64,000 nt of DNA from CAWAVN01 sp963844315 (GTDB taxonomy: Bacteria; Planctomycetota; Planctomycetia; Planctomycetales; Planctomycetaceae): assembly GCA_963844315.1 (NCBI GenBank), contig CAWJOC010000023.1, forward strand, positions 62,001 to 126,000, read 5' to 3'. The position numbers were made by a program, and so were the translations under genes. Positions within the stretch are counted from its first letter, which is position 1. Each line of letters begins with the position of its first letter. Shown here one piece after another: positions 45,853 to 54,383 of this stretch. Under the pieces are notes generated by a model. It worked only from the letters and a program-made list of their open reading frames with translations, did not search any database and was not told the DNA's origin.

Positions 45853-47091
45853 GATGCCGTAATGCCGATTGAGCGGTTGTTGGTAGGTATCAAACCTACC
45901 TTCAAGCACATCTTCGACGCCGATGCGCTGGCCCGCCAACGAGGATTCCAAGACGGCGTAGGCACAAGCGAGATCCTTCAGGCCTTCCCAGCCGTTAATT
46001 TCCGGTTGGCGGTTTTGTCGAATCGATTCCAGCCAATCGTGCTGGGTCAGGGTGTAGTTGTCATCGGTCGCAATGGGAAAATCCCGCTGGCGGGTGTACT
46101 CATCAGCGCGCGATTGATAGAGGTTTGAGAGACATTGAGCAGTTCCCGCATCATCGGTGAACTCATCGCCGCTGGCTTTGCCTTTTGTGCCGTGAAATAC
46201 CATGCCGGAACCAATCATTGTCGGGCCGCCGTGTCCTGCCCAGCTTGCGGAAAGGCTACCGAATATACCGTTGACGGTTTCAAAGGAAGCGAAGCACGTG
46301 TCATCGGCATCACAGTCCAGGGAGTCGATCACTGTTCCGCACGGGTCGATTGTTACGCGGCGAGGTTCAATCACGGAGACTCGGCCATCGACCGATTTCA
46401 CTTCCCCCGCTAGATGCCTGATGACGTTGAATTGATGCACCCCCAAATCCAGCGTAATTCCGCCAGCCTCCAAAAGTTTGTGACGCCAAGGCGTCTCGGC
46501 GACGATGCGATTGGGAGCCCACCAGCGGGCGATGTTGCCGGAGAGGATCATCTGGAGCCTTCCGCCCGGCCCGCCGTGAAACAGCCAGTGCAAATGCTGG
46601 ACGCCGGGCCGAAAGCGGGCGTTCTCGAAAACGCCAAAAACCACCCCGCTTCGGTCTGCACGCTCGCACATTTGGCGGGCGGCTTTGATTGTCACAGCCA
46701 ACGGCTTTTGCGTCAGCAAATGCTTGCCGGCATCGAAGGCGGCCTTGGCAACTTGATGATGCAGTGCGTGCGTGCTGAAATCGTTCACCGCATCGAGCGG
46801 AGCCTCGGCGATCATCCGGCGGTAATCGGCAAAGGTTTTGACATCGCCCGTGTCTTGAAAATCCGAGAGGTATTCATCCCCCACCGCCAACGGGTCGCCT
46901 GGAATGTCGCTCACCGGCGGGCGTTGGGGCGGGCCTTTTCCGCGAGTGATGTAAGAGGCGGCATCGGCTTCTTGCCTTGAGCATAGAGCCGTGATGCGAA
47001 AATCCTCAAACCCCAATTCGCGCAGCAAGCGGTATCCCCGCAAATGGGCCGCCAGGATCCGCCCACATCCCACGATGCCAATCCGAATCAT
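45847..47091 (-). CDS. Gfo/Idh/MocA family oxidoreductase
   Basis: 414 residues, intact. The family binds NAD(P) in an N-terminal Rossmann domain and oxidises or reduces sugars or inositols. IGIVGCGRILAAHLRGYRLL carries the dinucleotide loop. The DFSTHALHHQVAKAAFDAGKHLLTQKP segment holds the EKP-like motif, here QKP, with the Lys kept. The C-terminal domain includes LEAGGITLDLGVHQFNVIRHL with the conserved Asp and His. The substrate is not predictable. It ends exactly at a repeat and faces the DHDPS-family gene. Confidence 0.9.
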   Translation of the reverse strand: MIRIGIVGCGRILAAHLRGYRLLRELGFEDFRITALCSRQEADAASYITRGKGPPQRPPVSDIPGDPLAVGDEYLSDFQDTGDVKTFADYRRMIAEAPLDAVNDFSTHALHHQVAKAAFDAGKHLLTQKPLAVTIKAARQMCERADRSGVVFGVFENARFRPGVQHLHWLFHGGPGGRLQMILSGNIARWWAPNRIVAETPWRHKLLEAGGITLDLGVHQFNVIRHLAGEVKSVDGRVSVIEPRRVTIDPCGTVIDSLDCDADDTCFASFETVNGIFGSLSASWAGHGGPTMIGSGMVFHGTKGKASGDEFTDDAGTAQCLSNLYQSRADEYTRQRDFPIATDDNYTLTQHDWLESIRQNRQPEINGWEGLKDLACAYAVLESSLAGQRIGVEDVLEGRFDTYQQPLNRHYGIE

Positions 47092-47138
47092 AATGTTTCA
47101 ATCCTCGCCAGGATGAATCGTGGACATCCGCCAAAGGT

Positions 47139-49079
47139 CTATTTTGCCTCTGTTGGGGGCGGGGGATCAATCAGGCTGATGAGCACTCGTCCCGATTCCA
47201 CGGGGCGAGACTTCTCGGCTTCGCAAATGGTGATCCGTTTGGTTTGCGCCTGATAGATGAAGAGTGGAATACCGGATTCCCCATACAAGCTTTGATAATT
47301 CTCCCAAGTGAAATCCTGCGTGAACGGCGTCTTCTTGACAATCGCTCCCGCCGCGTGCCGATCCATGAGGTATTGCCAGGTGGCACGTTTGTCGAATAAA
47401 AGCCGGCCCATCAAATGCCCGGCGAAGTCTTGCTCGGCGGTGTTGGTCCGGGGTTCCGGAACCAATTGAAACTGCGCCGAACTGTCGAACTCTTCGCTCA
47501 AATGAATCAGGGCCAGGGAATTCACTTGATCGTTGGCTGTCATCGCCAGTAGATGCCCCAAGCCGCTGAGATCCAAATGATCCGCGACGTGCTCGCGGGT
47601 GATAAGCTGGTTGCTGACCTTGAGACCCCGCATCCGGGCGTTGGCGGCCTTGCGGTAATTGGAGTCGACCAGAAGCACCGGCACATCCAGCGATTTGAGC
47701 ATCAGAGCCATTTCGATGGTAAACGGATCCGCGCCAACAAACAGGACGCCCGTGGGTTGGGGTTCGCGAATTCCCAATTGGCCCGCAACCCACCTCGAAG
47801 AGAGTCCGTAAACCGAAACCGTGCCGACGATCACCAGAAACACCAAAGGGCTTAAGATTCTGGCTTCCTCGGCCAAGGCTTCCGAAATGCCTCCGGCACG
47901 CTGCATGTGGAGGATCTCAAGCGTGAACACCGACGACACCGCCGCCGCCACGATGCCGCGCGGAGCCAACCACGAAAGAAACAGGCGTTCCTTGAAATTC
48001 AGTTCGGCCCCCATCGTCGAAAGCAGGACCGAAACAGGCCGGACGACCAGAATTAATAGCGCCACGAACGCCACCGCGGGCCAACCCAAATCTTGAAGCT
48101 GCTCCCACCGGATGCGGGCGGCCAATATGACGAACAGCACGGAAATCAACAGCACCCGGAGTGTTTCCTTGAACTCGATGACGTGCCGGATGGACGCGGA
48201 TTTTTGATTTCCCATCAAGACGCCGAACACCGTCACGGTCAGCAAGCCGGATTCGGGCTGAAAGGCATTCGAGACAGCGAAGAACCCGCACACAAACGCG
48301 AGCGTCATGGCGTTGTCCAAAAAGTCGGGAACCCAATAGCGTTTGAAGAACTCGACCAGAATCCGCGCGGCAAGCCAGCCCATCACGGTGCCGACCAAAA
48401 TGGTTCGGAGCAATCCGGTGGCGGTTTCCCAGGTGGCCGTTCCCACGGTCTGGGCAAACACGGCATTGAGGACCAGCACCGCAAGCACCGCTCCCACAGG
48501 GTCGATCACAATTCCTTCCCACTTCGCCACCGCGGCGACCCGGCCTGTCGGGCGGACGTGCCATAACAGCGGCCCAATTACGGTCGGACCCGTGACAACC
48601 AGGATCGAACCGACAATGTGGGCCATCGCCCAACTCAAGCCCAACACGTAATGGGCCATTGTGGCGGCAAGTCCCCAGGTCAGTAGCGCTCCAATCGTCA
48701 CCAGTTGAACCAGGGACCGTCCGCTATCGGCCATTTCGCGAAACCTGAGCGTCATCCCGCCTTCAAACAGAATGACCGCGACGGAAAGCGAAACCACAGA
48801 GAACAGCAGCGTTTCGTCCAAGCTGGGAAAATCCCCCGGACGCTTGTAAAACCCCAGGCCAAAACCCGCCGCCAACAGCACCAAGATCGCCGGGAGATGG
48901 AGTCGCCAGGCAATCCATTGGGCGGCGACACCCACGGCGAGGATCAAACTCAAATAGAGCGCGACGGACTGCAACTGAAGGCTTCCCGGTCTTAATCGTG
49001 TGGGACTAAAATCGTCGGCCCTGTTAAGCCGAATCAAGTGTTCGTAGGATAGCGAGTAGGGTTCCAAAACGAGAGCCAC
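47139..49079 (-). CDS. Sodium/proton antiporter, CPA1-like, with cytoplasmic TrkA-like domain
   Basis: 646 residues. The N-terminal 420 residues contain about twelve membrane helices with antiporter landmarks: LPAILVLLAAGFGLGFY, VAVILFEGGMTL, ILVVTGPTVIGPLLWHVRP, WEGIVIDPVGAVLAVLVL (the ion-binding Asp of the ND/DP motif) and LSWLAPRGIVAAAVSSVF. The 200-residue C-terminus has a TrkA-N-like pattern (TGVLFVGADPFTIEMALML, VLLVDSNYRKAANARMRG, LLAMTANDQVNSLALIHL), which in related proteins binds nucleotides. Expected role: pH or sodium homeostasis at the inner membrane. It is the neighbour of the oxidoreductase at 48 bp. Confidence 0.9.
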   Translation of the reverse strand: MALVLEPYSLSYEHLIRLNRADDFSPTRLRPGSLQLQSVALYLSLILAVGVAAQWIAWRLHLPAILVLLAAGFGLGFYKRPGDFPSLDETLLFSVVSLSVAVILFEGGMTLRFREMADSGRSLVQLVTIGALLTWGLAATMAHYVLGLSWAMAHIVGSILVVTGPTVIGPLLWHVRPTGRVAAVAKWEGIVIDPVGAVLAVLVLNAVFAQTVGTATWETATGLLRTILVGTVMGWLAARILVEFFKRYWVPDFLDNAMTLAFVCGFFAVSNAFQPESGLLTVTVFGVLMGNQKSASIRHVIEFKETLRVLLISVLFVILAARIRWEQLQDLGWPAVAFVALLILVVRPVSVLLSTMGAELNFKERLFLSWLAPRGIVAAAVSSVFTLEILHMQRAGGISEALAEEARILSPLVFLVIVGTVSVYGLSSRWVAGQLGIREPQPTGVLFVGADPFTIEMALMLKSLDVPVLLVDSNYRKAANARMRGLKVSNQLITREHVADHLDLSGLGHLLAMTANDQVNSLALIHLSEEFDSSAQFQLVPEPRTNTAEQDFAGHLMGRLLFDKRATWQYLMDRHAAGAIVKKTPFTQDFTWENYQSLYGESGIPLFIYQAQTKRITICEAEKSRPVESGRVLISLIDPPPPTEAK

Positions 49080-49124
49080 TTTAATACGTCAAATTCCGAT
49101 GGGACACTTTGCACAGAAGCCGCC

Positions 49125-49970
49125 ATGCTCGAAACGCTGCTCGTCAAGCAATCGAAATCCGAATTCCTGGAGAACTATTTTCTCAGGCTTCCGTATGCCG
49201 AACCTCAAGGCGTCAAGAAAGTCTCCGAGCGCCGCGGTTGGCGGATTATCGAAGACCTGCTGAACGCCCCCAAGGCGGATGTGATGGTCGTCAAAGCCGG
49301 GCAGCGATGGGCCGAGAATCGCACGCCGACGTTTGAGGAAGCCGAGGCCCTCCATTCCGAGGGATATACGCTTCTGGTCCGTCACGCCGAGCGGCAGGAT
49401 ACGGAGTTACAGACGCTCGCTGATGGATTTGCCCGCGAGTTTTTTGCTCCCGTGGATGTGCATCTCTACGCGACGCCCGCCAGCGCCTTCGGCTTTGGCT
49501 GGCATTATGACGTGGAGGATGTGTTTATTTTGCAGCTTGAAGGCAGCAAGGAGTATTCGCTGCGAAAGAATACTGTCAACCCCTGGCCGGTCTTGGACAA
49601 CATGCCCCAAAACCTCCGGTACGAGCGGGAACTTATGCCGATGATGAAATGCGAACTTTCGGCAGGGGATTGGCTTTATATTCCCCACGGGTATTGGCAC
49701 AAGGGGGAATCCAAAACCGATTCGGTGTCCCTGGCTGTGGGCATCATGGCGGCGACGGGATTGGATGTGCTGGACTTCGCGAAGAAGCGGTTGGTGGAGT
49801 CCATCCGCTGGCGGCAACGCTTGCCTCTATTCGACGAAGACTCGGCGTCCTCGCTCAAAGAAATGCTTGCCGAAATGGGGCGGGAACTGAGTGAATTATT
49901 TTCTGACCCGGCGTTTCAGTGGCAATTTATCAATTCGCGAAAACCGGATGAACTGAGCGAAGAGTCATAA
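49125..49970 (+). CDS. JmjC/cupin-like 2-oxoglutarate oxygenase (RoxA type)
   Basis: 281 residues. The iron triad is visible: HxD in FGWHYDVEDVFILQLEG, and the distal His in IPHGYWHKGES. The strands around them fit the cupin_4/JmjC fold. Relatives such as RoxA/YcfD hydroxylate ribosomal proteins, but the C-terminal winged region here (LVESIRWRQRLPLFDED) is short, so the substrate is open. The ATG at 49125 is divergent from the antiporter gene by 45 bp. A minus-strand terminator hairpin follows 6 bp after the stop. Confidence 0.85.
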   Translation: MLETLLVKQSKSEFLENYFLRLPYAEPQGVKKVSERRGWRIIEDLLNAPKADVMVVKAGQRWAENRTPTFEEAEALHSEGYTLLVRHAERQDTELQTLADGFAREFFAPVDVHLYATPASAFGFGWHYDVEDVFILQLEGSKEYSLRKNTVNPWPVLDNMPQNLRYERELMPMMKCELSAGDWLYIPHGYWHKGESKTDSVSLAVGIMAATGLDVLDFAKKRLVESIRWRQRLPLFDEDSASSLKEMLAEMGRELSELFSDPAFQWQFINSRKPDELSEES

Positions 49971-49975
49971 GCGCA

Positions 49976-50020
49976 AAAAAACAGAACCCGGTGCTCATGC
50001 GTTGTGAGCACCGGGTTCTG
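49976..50020 (-). terminator. Intrinsic terminator of a minus-strand transcript
   Basis: On minus, AGAACCCGGTGCTCA and its complement form a 15-bp perfect stem with a short loop followed directly by TTTTTTT. On plus no T-run follows, so the signal serves minus-strand transcription arriving from the 50.0-50.3 kb region. Confidence 0.85.
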
Positions 50021-50021
50021 C

Positions 50022-50300
50022 GTGAATCTCTCGTGTTGGATCGAAGAGTCTTCCGTTATGTCGGCAACTTGGCCGACCGGAAGCAAGAAAAGAGACGATC
50101 CTACGAGTCGGTGGTTGCCATAAGGACAACCCGCCGGCAGTCTAGTTAGGCGGAACCACCTCGTTGTTGGTTACTACTACTGTCGTATTCCACTAGACCA
50201 CCTCCTTTCTTGGATAAGACCCCCTGCGTGGGCCGGCTCACCAAATCCGGCCTCCTGACAGGCTGACAACCCATCGTGCCGCGTAAGCACGAAAACGACT
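50022..50300 (-). ncRNA. Candidate structured minus-strand transcript with a short ORF
   Basis: This 280-nt stretch between two gene neighbourhoods is unusually rich in hairpins on the minus strand: TCGTGC...GCACGA near 50270-50290, GGCCGG...CCGGCC near 50230-50252, GGTTG(T)CC...GGCAACC near 50110-50132, and a long CTTCCG-TCGGC...GCCGA-CGGAAG stem near 50053-50090. It ends in the strong intrinsic terminator at 49976-50020. It matches no known RNA family I can recall (not tmRNA, SRP, RNase P or 6S by inspection). Extent and promoter are estimates. Confidence 0.45.
50146..50193 (-). CDS. 15-codon ORF with a very strong ribosome binding site
   Basis: GTG start at 50193-50191, then a peptide of 15 residues (MEYDSSSNQQRGGSA) and TAA. 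Upstream, AAGAAAGGAGGTGG is complementary over about 12 nt to the usual 16S 3' tail (CACCTCCTTTCT), with GGAGGT placed 6 nt from the GTG. Most genes in this window have weak sites, so this one stands out. It lies within the structured minus-strand transcript and may be a leader peptide or a real micro-protein. The frame also happens to be open for 75 codons upstream. Confidence 0.5.
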   Translation of the reverse strand: MEYDSSSNQQRGGSA

Positions 50301-50425
50301 TCCCAATGATTGCAAAAAAATAACCAAAGGCAAGCCCAAAATTCCCGCGATTTGCAAATTTGGCAAAACCGGGATTTTGCGACTCTTGGTTGAAATCGTT
50401 CTTAAAACCCTCATTCAATTTGAAG

Positions 50426-50508
50426 TCGGGAGGACGAGGCTCCTGCCGAGCCGCCAGAAATCGGGAGGTTTTTCTTCATTGCGGCTCAGCAGGAGCTTCG
50501 CCCTCCCA
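50426..50508. repeat. TCGGGAGGACGAGG/CGCCCTCCCA dispersed repeat
   Basis: Two facing blocks: GGGAGGACGAGGCTCCTGCC followed by GAGCCGC, and GCGGCTCAGCAGGAGCTTCG followed by CCCTCCCA. Same family as 18392-18451 and 33680-33779. Confidence 0.75.
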
Positions 50509-50524
50509 GTTTCCTTAGCCGTGC

Positions 50525-50791
50525 TCAGTAGTTCCCGCCGAAGTCGTCTTCGGACTGTTCATGCTCGGATTCGGAAGACCATAGGCCTTCGTCTTCCCAG
50601 TTGGAATCGCCATCTCCATTGCACGCCGCGAAGCTTTGGGCGCAATCGTGCAGCTCGTGGTTGACGGCGGAAGAAATCTCGGCCAGCCCCACGCACATGC
50701 CCAGTCCGACAATTGTGGCGACCAGCACCAATTCCGCCGAGATGATGAACCCGGCTTCATCCGCCCAAAGGCGTTGTAGTAAATTCCGCAT
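50525..50791 (-). CDS. Flp/type IVb pilin-like short protein
   Basis: 88 residues. The N-terminus RNLLQRLWADEAGFIISAELVL...ATIVGLGMCVGLAE is a short leader ending near the Gly-Phe before a hydrophobic helix, like type IVb Flp-type prepilins that are cut by a prepilin peptidase. The Glu five residues into the mature part is in line with pilin rules. The C-terminal half is acidic and Ser/Asn-rich. Such lone pilin-like genes are frequent in planctomycetes. No tad secretion genes are nearby, so the machinery must be elsewhere. Confidence 0.7.
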   Translation of the reverse strand: MRNLLQRLWADEAGFIISAELVLVATIVGLGMCVGLAEISSAVNHELHDCAQSFAACNGDGDSNWEDEGLWSSESEHEQSEDDFGGNY

Positions 50792-50909
50792 GTGACCATT
50801 CCCCTCAAGAATTCCAAAACCTCGGCCCGAGTTTCACTTGCCGAAAGTTTAGGTTCAGAATTGAAGGCGAGCGGAAATTTCAAAACGTCGCGAAAAAGAA
50901 ACGCCAGCG

Positions 50910-51734
50910 TTATTCCGGTAGAAACGGAAACAACCGCCGTTTCTCGGTCTCGGTGAGCGGTGAGCCGTATTCGCAGGGTTCGAAGGCTTGGATGTAGCGG
51001 ATGGCCGAGCCGCGATCCACGCCGTAGATCGATTTCAAAAGTTCCCGAAATCGCTCGGCATAGGGTGCAATCCGGGTGCGGAAATGCCGGCCCAACCACG
51101 CCCGGCGTTCCTTCACATCCTCAGGAGGTGGTTCGGGAAAGAATCTGTTGTAGGGCAGCCATTCGTAGAATTGCGAGATGTGGCAATCGAGCATGTCCAC
51201 CACGGGTTCGATCACCGGCTCAATGTCCACCGCCACTGCGGGAGTGAACGGATAGGGCCTTTGGAAACTGTCCATCATGTAGCAAATCACGGGGTTCTTC
51301 CGCAGGGCGGGAACCTCCGGGACCACCGGCGGAACCGTCACCATGTACGCCGCATCGCAAACCAGTTGCGACGTGTAACGGTGGTCGGGGTGATAATCGT
51401 TGGGGCGATGGGTCAAAACCAAGTCGGGCTGGAATTCGCGGATCAATCCGATCAACTGCTTGCGGTTCTCTAAGGAAGGGGTGAGAGATCCGTCCGGATT
51501 GTCCAAAACATCATACCGAATGCCGATGGCGTTCCCGGCATTGGCGGCTTCTTGGCGGCGGATGTCGGCCAGAACTTTCCCCGATTTTTGATGATGGCCC
51601 GATTCGCCGTTGGTCGTGCTGATAAACCGCACCTCATGCCCCAATTGCTTCCACAGCACCGCTGCGCCGCCCGCGGTCAAATCGCAATCATCGGGGTGCG
51701 CCGCCGATGGCCAAAATTCGTAAAGATTCCCCAC
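50910..51734 (-). CDS. PIG-L family zinc deacetylase
   Basis: 274 residues. The family removes N-acetyl groups from sugars such as GlcNAc-containing lipids, bacillithiol or mycothiol precursors. The zinc motif AAHPDDCDLTAGG is at 12-24 and the second, LTHRPNDYHPDHRYTS with HPDH, near 110. The N-terminal EFWPSAAHPDD departs from the usual LAIGAHPDD; two compensating one-base changes in TTTT and GGCGGC would restore it, which may be chance or sequence noise. The substrate is unknown. It is next to the pilin gene on the same strand but 118 bp apart. Confidence 0.88.
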   Translation of the reverse strand: MGNLYEFWPSAAHPDDCDLTAGGAAVLWKQLGHEVRFISTTNGESGHHQKSGKVLADIRRQEAANAGNAIGIRYDVLDNPDGSLTPSLENRKQLIGLIREFQPDLVLTHRPNDYHPDHRYTSQLVCDAAYMVTVPPVVPEVPALRKNPVICYMMDSFQRPYPFTPAVAVDIEPVIEPVVDMLDCHISQFYEWLPYNRFFPEPPPEDVKERRAWLGRHFRTRIAPYAERFRELLKSIYGVDRGSAIRYIQAFEPCEYGSPLTETEKRRLFPFLPE

Positions 51735-51966
51735 TCATTTGAAGCGGCCCCGAAAAAAGAATCACGGAAAAAAGTGTCCAACATCGCGTGGGGCTTGCTC
51801 CCGTTAGGAAAACCCTGACGGCCGTTTCGCCCTAACAACAAGCACTATCACCCTTTTTAACGGCGAGGCGTTGATTTCTCCACCATTCCGAGGACAATGA
51901 CAGTGTTCGCGGACGAGACTTCGTGTAAAATTGACGCAAAGCCCCGGAAGCACTGTGTTGGTTTTG

Positions 51967-52006
51967 TCCCCTCTCCCCTGGAGGGAGGGTAGGGTGAGGG
52001 GGACTC
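51967..52006. repeat. Dispersed CTCTCCCC-type repeat, half copy
   Basis: GTCCCCTCTCCCCTGGAGGG then AGGGTAGGGTGAGGGGGAC. Only the left half of the family is present, directly ahead of nadA. The remainder of the gap 51735-52030 has no gene. Confidence 0.75.
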
Positions 52007-52030
52007 GATTACAAAAGGGGGGAACGGATC

Positions 52031-53011
52031 ATGGCAACTGATTTGATTACACTGGAAACCGCCGAAGATCCATTGGCTCTGATGGATGAGATTGAGGCGC
52101 TCAAGAAAGAAAAAGACGCCACGATTCTCGCGCATTATTACGTGGACGGGGAGATTCAGGACATTGCGGATTTTGCCGGCGATAGTCTGCAATTGGCCCG
52201 CGACGCCACGCGCGTGACGACCAGCACGATTCTGTTCAGCGGCGTACACTTCATGGCGGAGTCGGCCAAGATTCTGAACCCTGAAAAACGGGTGTTGATT
52301 CCCGATTTGCTCGCCGGTTGCTCGCTCGCGGAAAGTTGCCCCTACGACAAGCTCAAAGCGTTTCAAGATTCGCTCCGCGCGGAAGGACGGGATTTCGTCA
52401 CGGTCGCCTACATCAACACCACCGCCGCCGTCAAAAGTTTGTGCGATTGGATCGTCACCAGCGGCAATGCCCGCGAGATCATTGAAAAACTTCCAAAAGA
52501 CAAGGAAATCCTGTTCGTGCCGGATCGTCATTTGGGGCGGTATCTTATGGAAGTTTCCGGGCGGGAAATGATTCTCTGGCCCGGATCTTGCATGGTGCAT
52601 GAAGTCTTCAGCATTCAGGATCTCAACCGGGCCAAACGCAACAACCCCGGCAGCCAGGTGATTTCGCATCCCGAATGCCCGCAAAACATTCTGGAGGTCA
52701 GCGATTTTATCGGCGGAACCGAAAAAATGCGCAAGCATGTCGCTGCGATTGAAAAACCTTCCATATTCCTGGTAGCGACGGAAGCGAACATGATTCACCC
52801 GCTCCAAAAAGCCGCCCCGCAGCACACCTTCATTCCCGTGCCGGGGATTATGACATCCACGGGCGAAACCTGCGCGTGCAACCGTTGCCCGCATATGGCC
52901 CGCAATACCCTTGCCAAAGTCCGCGACTGTTTGAAGTACGAGAAACCGGAAATTCATTGGCAACCGTATTTTGAGAAAGCCAAAGAAGTTCTGACCCGAA
53001 GTTTGCTGTAA
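52031..53011 (+). CDS. nadA: Quinolinate synthase NadA
   Basis: 326 residues, intact. NadA condenses iminoaspartate and dihydroxyacetone phosphate to quinolinate, the entry to de novo NAD, with a 4Fe-4S cluster. The cluster cysteines fall in the expected places: Cys97 (LLAGCSLAESC), Cys187 (WPGSCMVHE) and the CACNRC group at 281-286. The substrate loop HYYVDGEIQDIADFAGDS is near 35-52. The AGGGGGGAACGGATC leader gives a good ribosome site for the ATG at 52031. nadB and nadC are not in the window. Confidence 0.95.
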   Translation: MATDLITLETAEDPLALMDEIEALKKEKDATILAHYYVDGEIQDIADFAGDSLQLARDATRVTTSTILFSGVHFMAESAKILNPEKRVLIPDLLAGCSLAESCPYDKLKAFQDSLRAEGRDFVTVAYINTTAAVKSLCDWIVTSGNAREIIEKLPKDKEILFVPDRHLGRYLMEVSGREMILWPGSCMVHEVFSIQDLNRAKRNNPGSQVISHPECPQNILEVSDFIGGTEKMRKHVAAIEKPSIFLVATEANMIHPLQKAAPQHTFIPVPGIMTSTGETCACNRCPHMARNTLAKVRDCLKYEKPEIHWQPYFEKAKEVLTRSLL

Positions 53012-53112
53012 CACTCCTGGGCAATTTCTCGTGATGACCTAAACTTACTTGCAGGGACCGGCAAGCAACCTTGGTCAATCGGACGACCGACTTCGACTCC
53101 TCGGAGGCGATC

Positions 53113-54272
53113 ATGTGGGTTCGTCCCTCGGATTTAGAATCCCATCTCGGATGCGCGCTTTTTGCCGCCGTCGGAGCATGCCTCCTTTGCGCCTCGTCCG
53201 TGGGTTTTGCACAAGCTCCACCACTCGGCGGTCCCGAATTGCCGCCGTTCGACTTGTCGATTCAACCAACCGCCACGGTCGAATACTGGATCGCGAGCAG
53301 CCGGGAGTGCTGCCAAGGCGGGCGGACGCATTGCCCGAACGGGACATTGCGTTACTTCGCGGCGGATTCCCAGAACCGCTTGACCGTTCTTCCCGAGCCA
53401 ACCTTCCTCGCCTCGCTGAATTACGATGTGCCGGTGTGTGTTGTGATCCACGGAGATTTGACTTCGTTCGATGAACTTCGCCGGGCCGCGCCGCCGATTG
53501 TGAAATGGATTCGTGAAGGGGCCAAGAACCAGCCGGTGCAGATCGTGTTTTACACCTGGCCCAGCGATGACACGAATACGCCGATTCCGCAACTGGATAT
53601 TTCCGCGCGGGGCGAACGGGCGGAGTTCAACGGCTGTTATCTGGCAATGCTCATTTCCCAGTTTCCCGCCCAGACCCGCGTGAGTTTTTTCGGGCATAGC
53701 TTCGGCGCGCGGATCACGGGGGCGACTTTGCACCTGATGGGCGGCGGTGCGATCCCTGGTTGCCAGTTCCGTTTGAATCCTGAAGCGCCAAGGTCTTACC
53801 GCGCGGTGTTCATTGCCGCCGCGATGGATCGCGATTGGCTCAACCCCGGCCGAAGGTATGGCAGGGCGCTCTGCGTGACCGAATGGCTGCTCAACATCAA
53901 GAACGGGGCGGACATTGTGATCAATTTGTATCCGATGCGGCGCTGTTTGGTCGACAAGCCTTGGGGCGGGTGGGATTTTCGCCGAGTGACCGGTTGCGGA
54001 TGGGAGCGCTGTCCTCGCGCGTGACGGAATGGGACGCCACGTTGGGAATCGGCCCATCGCACGCCTGGGCGTATTATTACCGCCAGCCTGAGATTGCGAC
54101 GCTGATGGCTCCGGTGCTAGTCTATTCCAACCCGCAAATTCCAACGCTGACATCCTCGCAAACCAAAGAGCACTCAGAGTCAAAACCGAGTATTAGCGCA
54201 AAACCCTCCGCCGATGTCCTTAGGGATTCCACCCGAACGGACGAGACTTCCGCGACGCGTTCGGGGCTGTAA
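53113..54272 (+). CDS. Exported alpha/beta-hydrolase-like protein, frame-broken
   Basis: The ATG at 53113 has a GGAGG site 6 nt upstream and a signal peptide (LGCALFAAVGACLLCASSVGFAQ); the earlier start at 53071 is less good. The product contains PVCVVIHGDLTSFDEL, VQIVFYTWPSDDT and the nucleophile elbow FFGHSFGARI, like DUF900-type serine esterases. The frame breaks near 53962-53972; adding one base gives VGFSPSDRLRMGALSS and continues to TAA at 54272 with an HAWAYYYRQPEI segment whose His may be catalytic. Cysteines near the start (SRECCQGGRTHC) may form disulfides. The substrate is unknown. Confidence 0.7.
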
Positions 54273-54277
54273 CTCAA

Positions 54278-54337
54278 GTGGCACAGACATTCCTGTCTGT
54301 GCGAATCAGCAGCACAGACAGGAATGTCTGTGCCACC
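54278..54337. repeat. GTGGCACAGACATTCC repeat, inverted pair
   Basis: Two facing copies, AGTGGCACAGACATTCCTGT+CTGTGC and its complement, separated by a 9-nt AATCAGCAG-like spacer. It belongs to the family at 15473-15502 and 60346-60391. It may end the hydrolase transcript. Confidence 0.8.
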
Positions 54338-54383
54338 TTATGCTAGGCGTTCGTAATCAATCCCATCGTCCACCGAATCCGCC

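Noticed and set aside
49976..50300. tmRNA or another known RNA
   Set aside because: No tRNA-like ends with CCA context, no LAA-type tag, and the ORF has an SD, which tmRNA tags lack.
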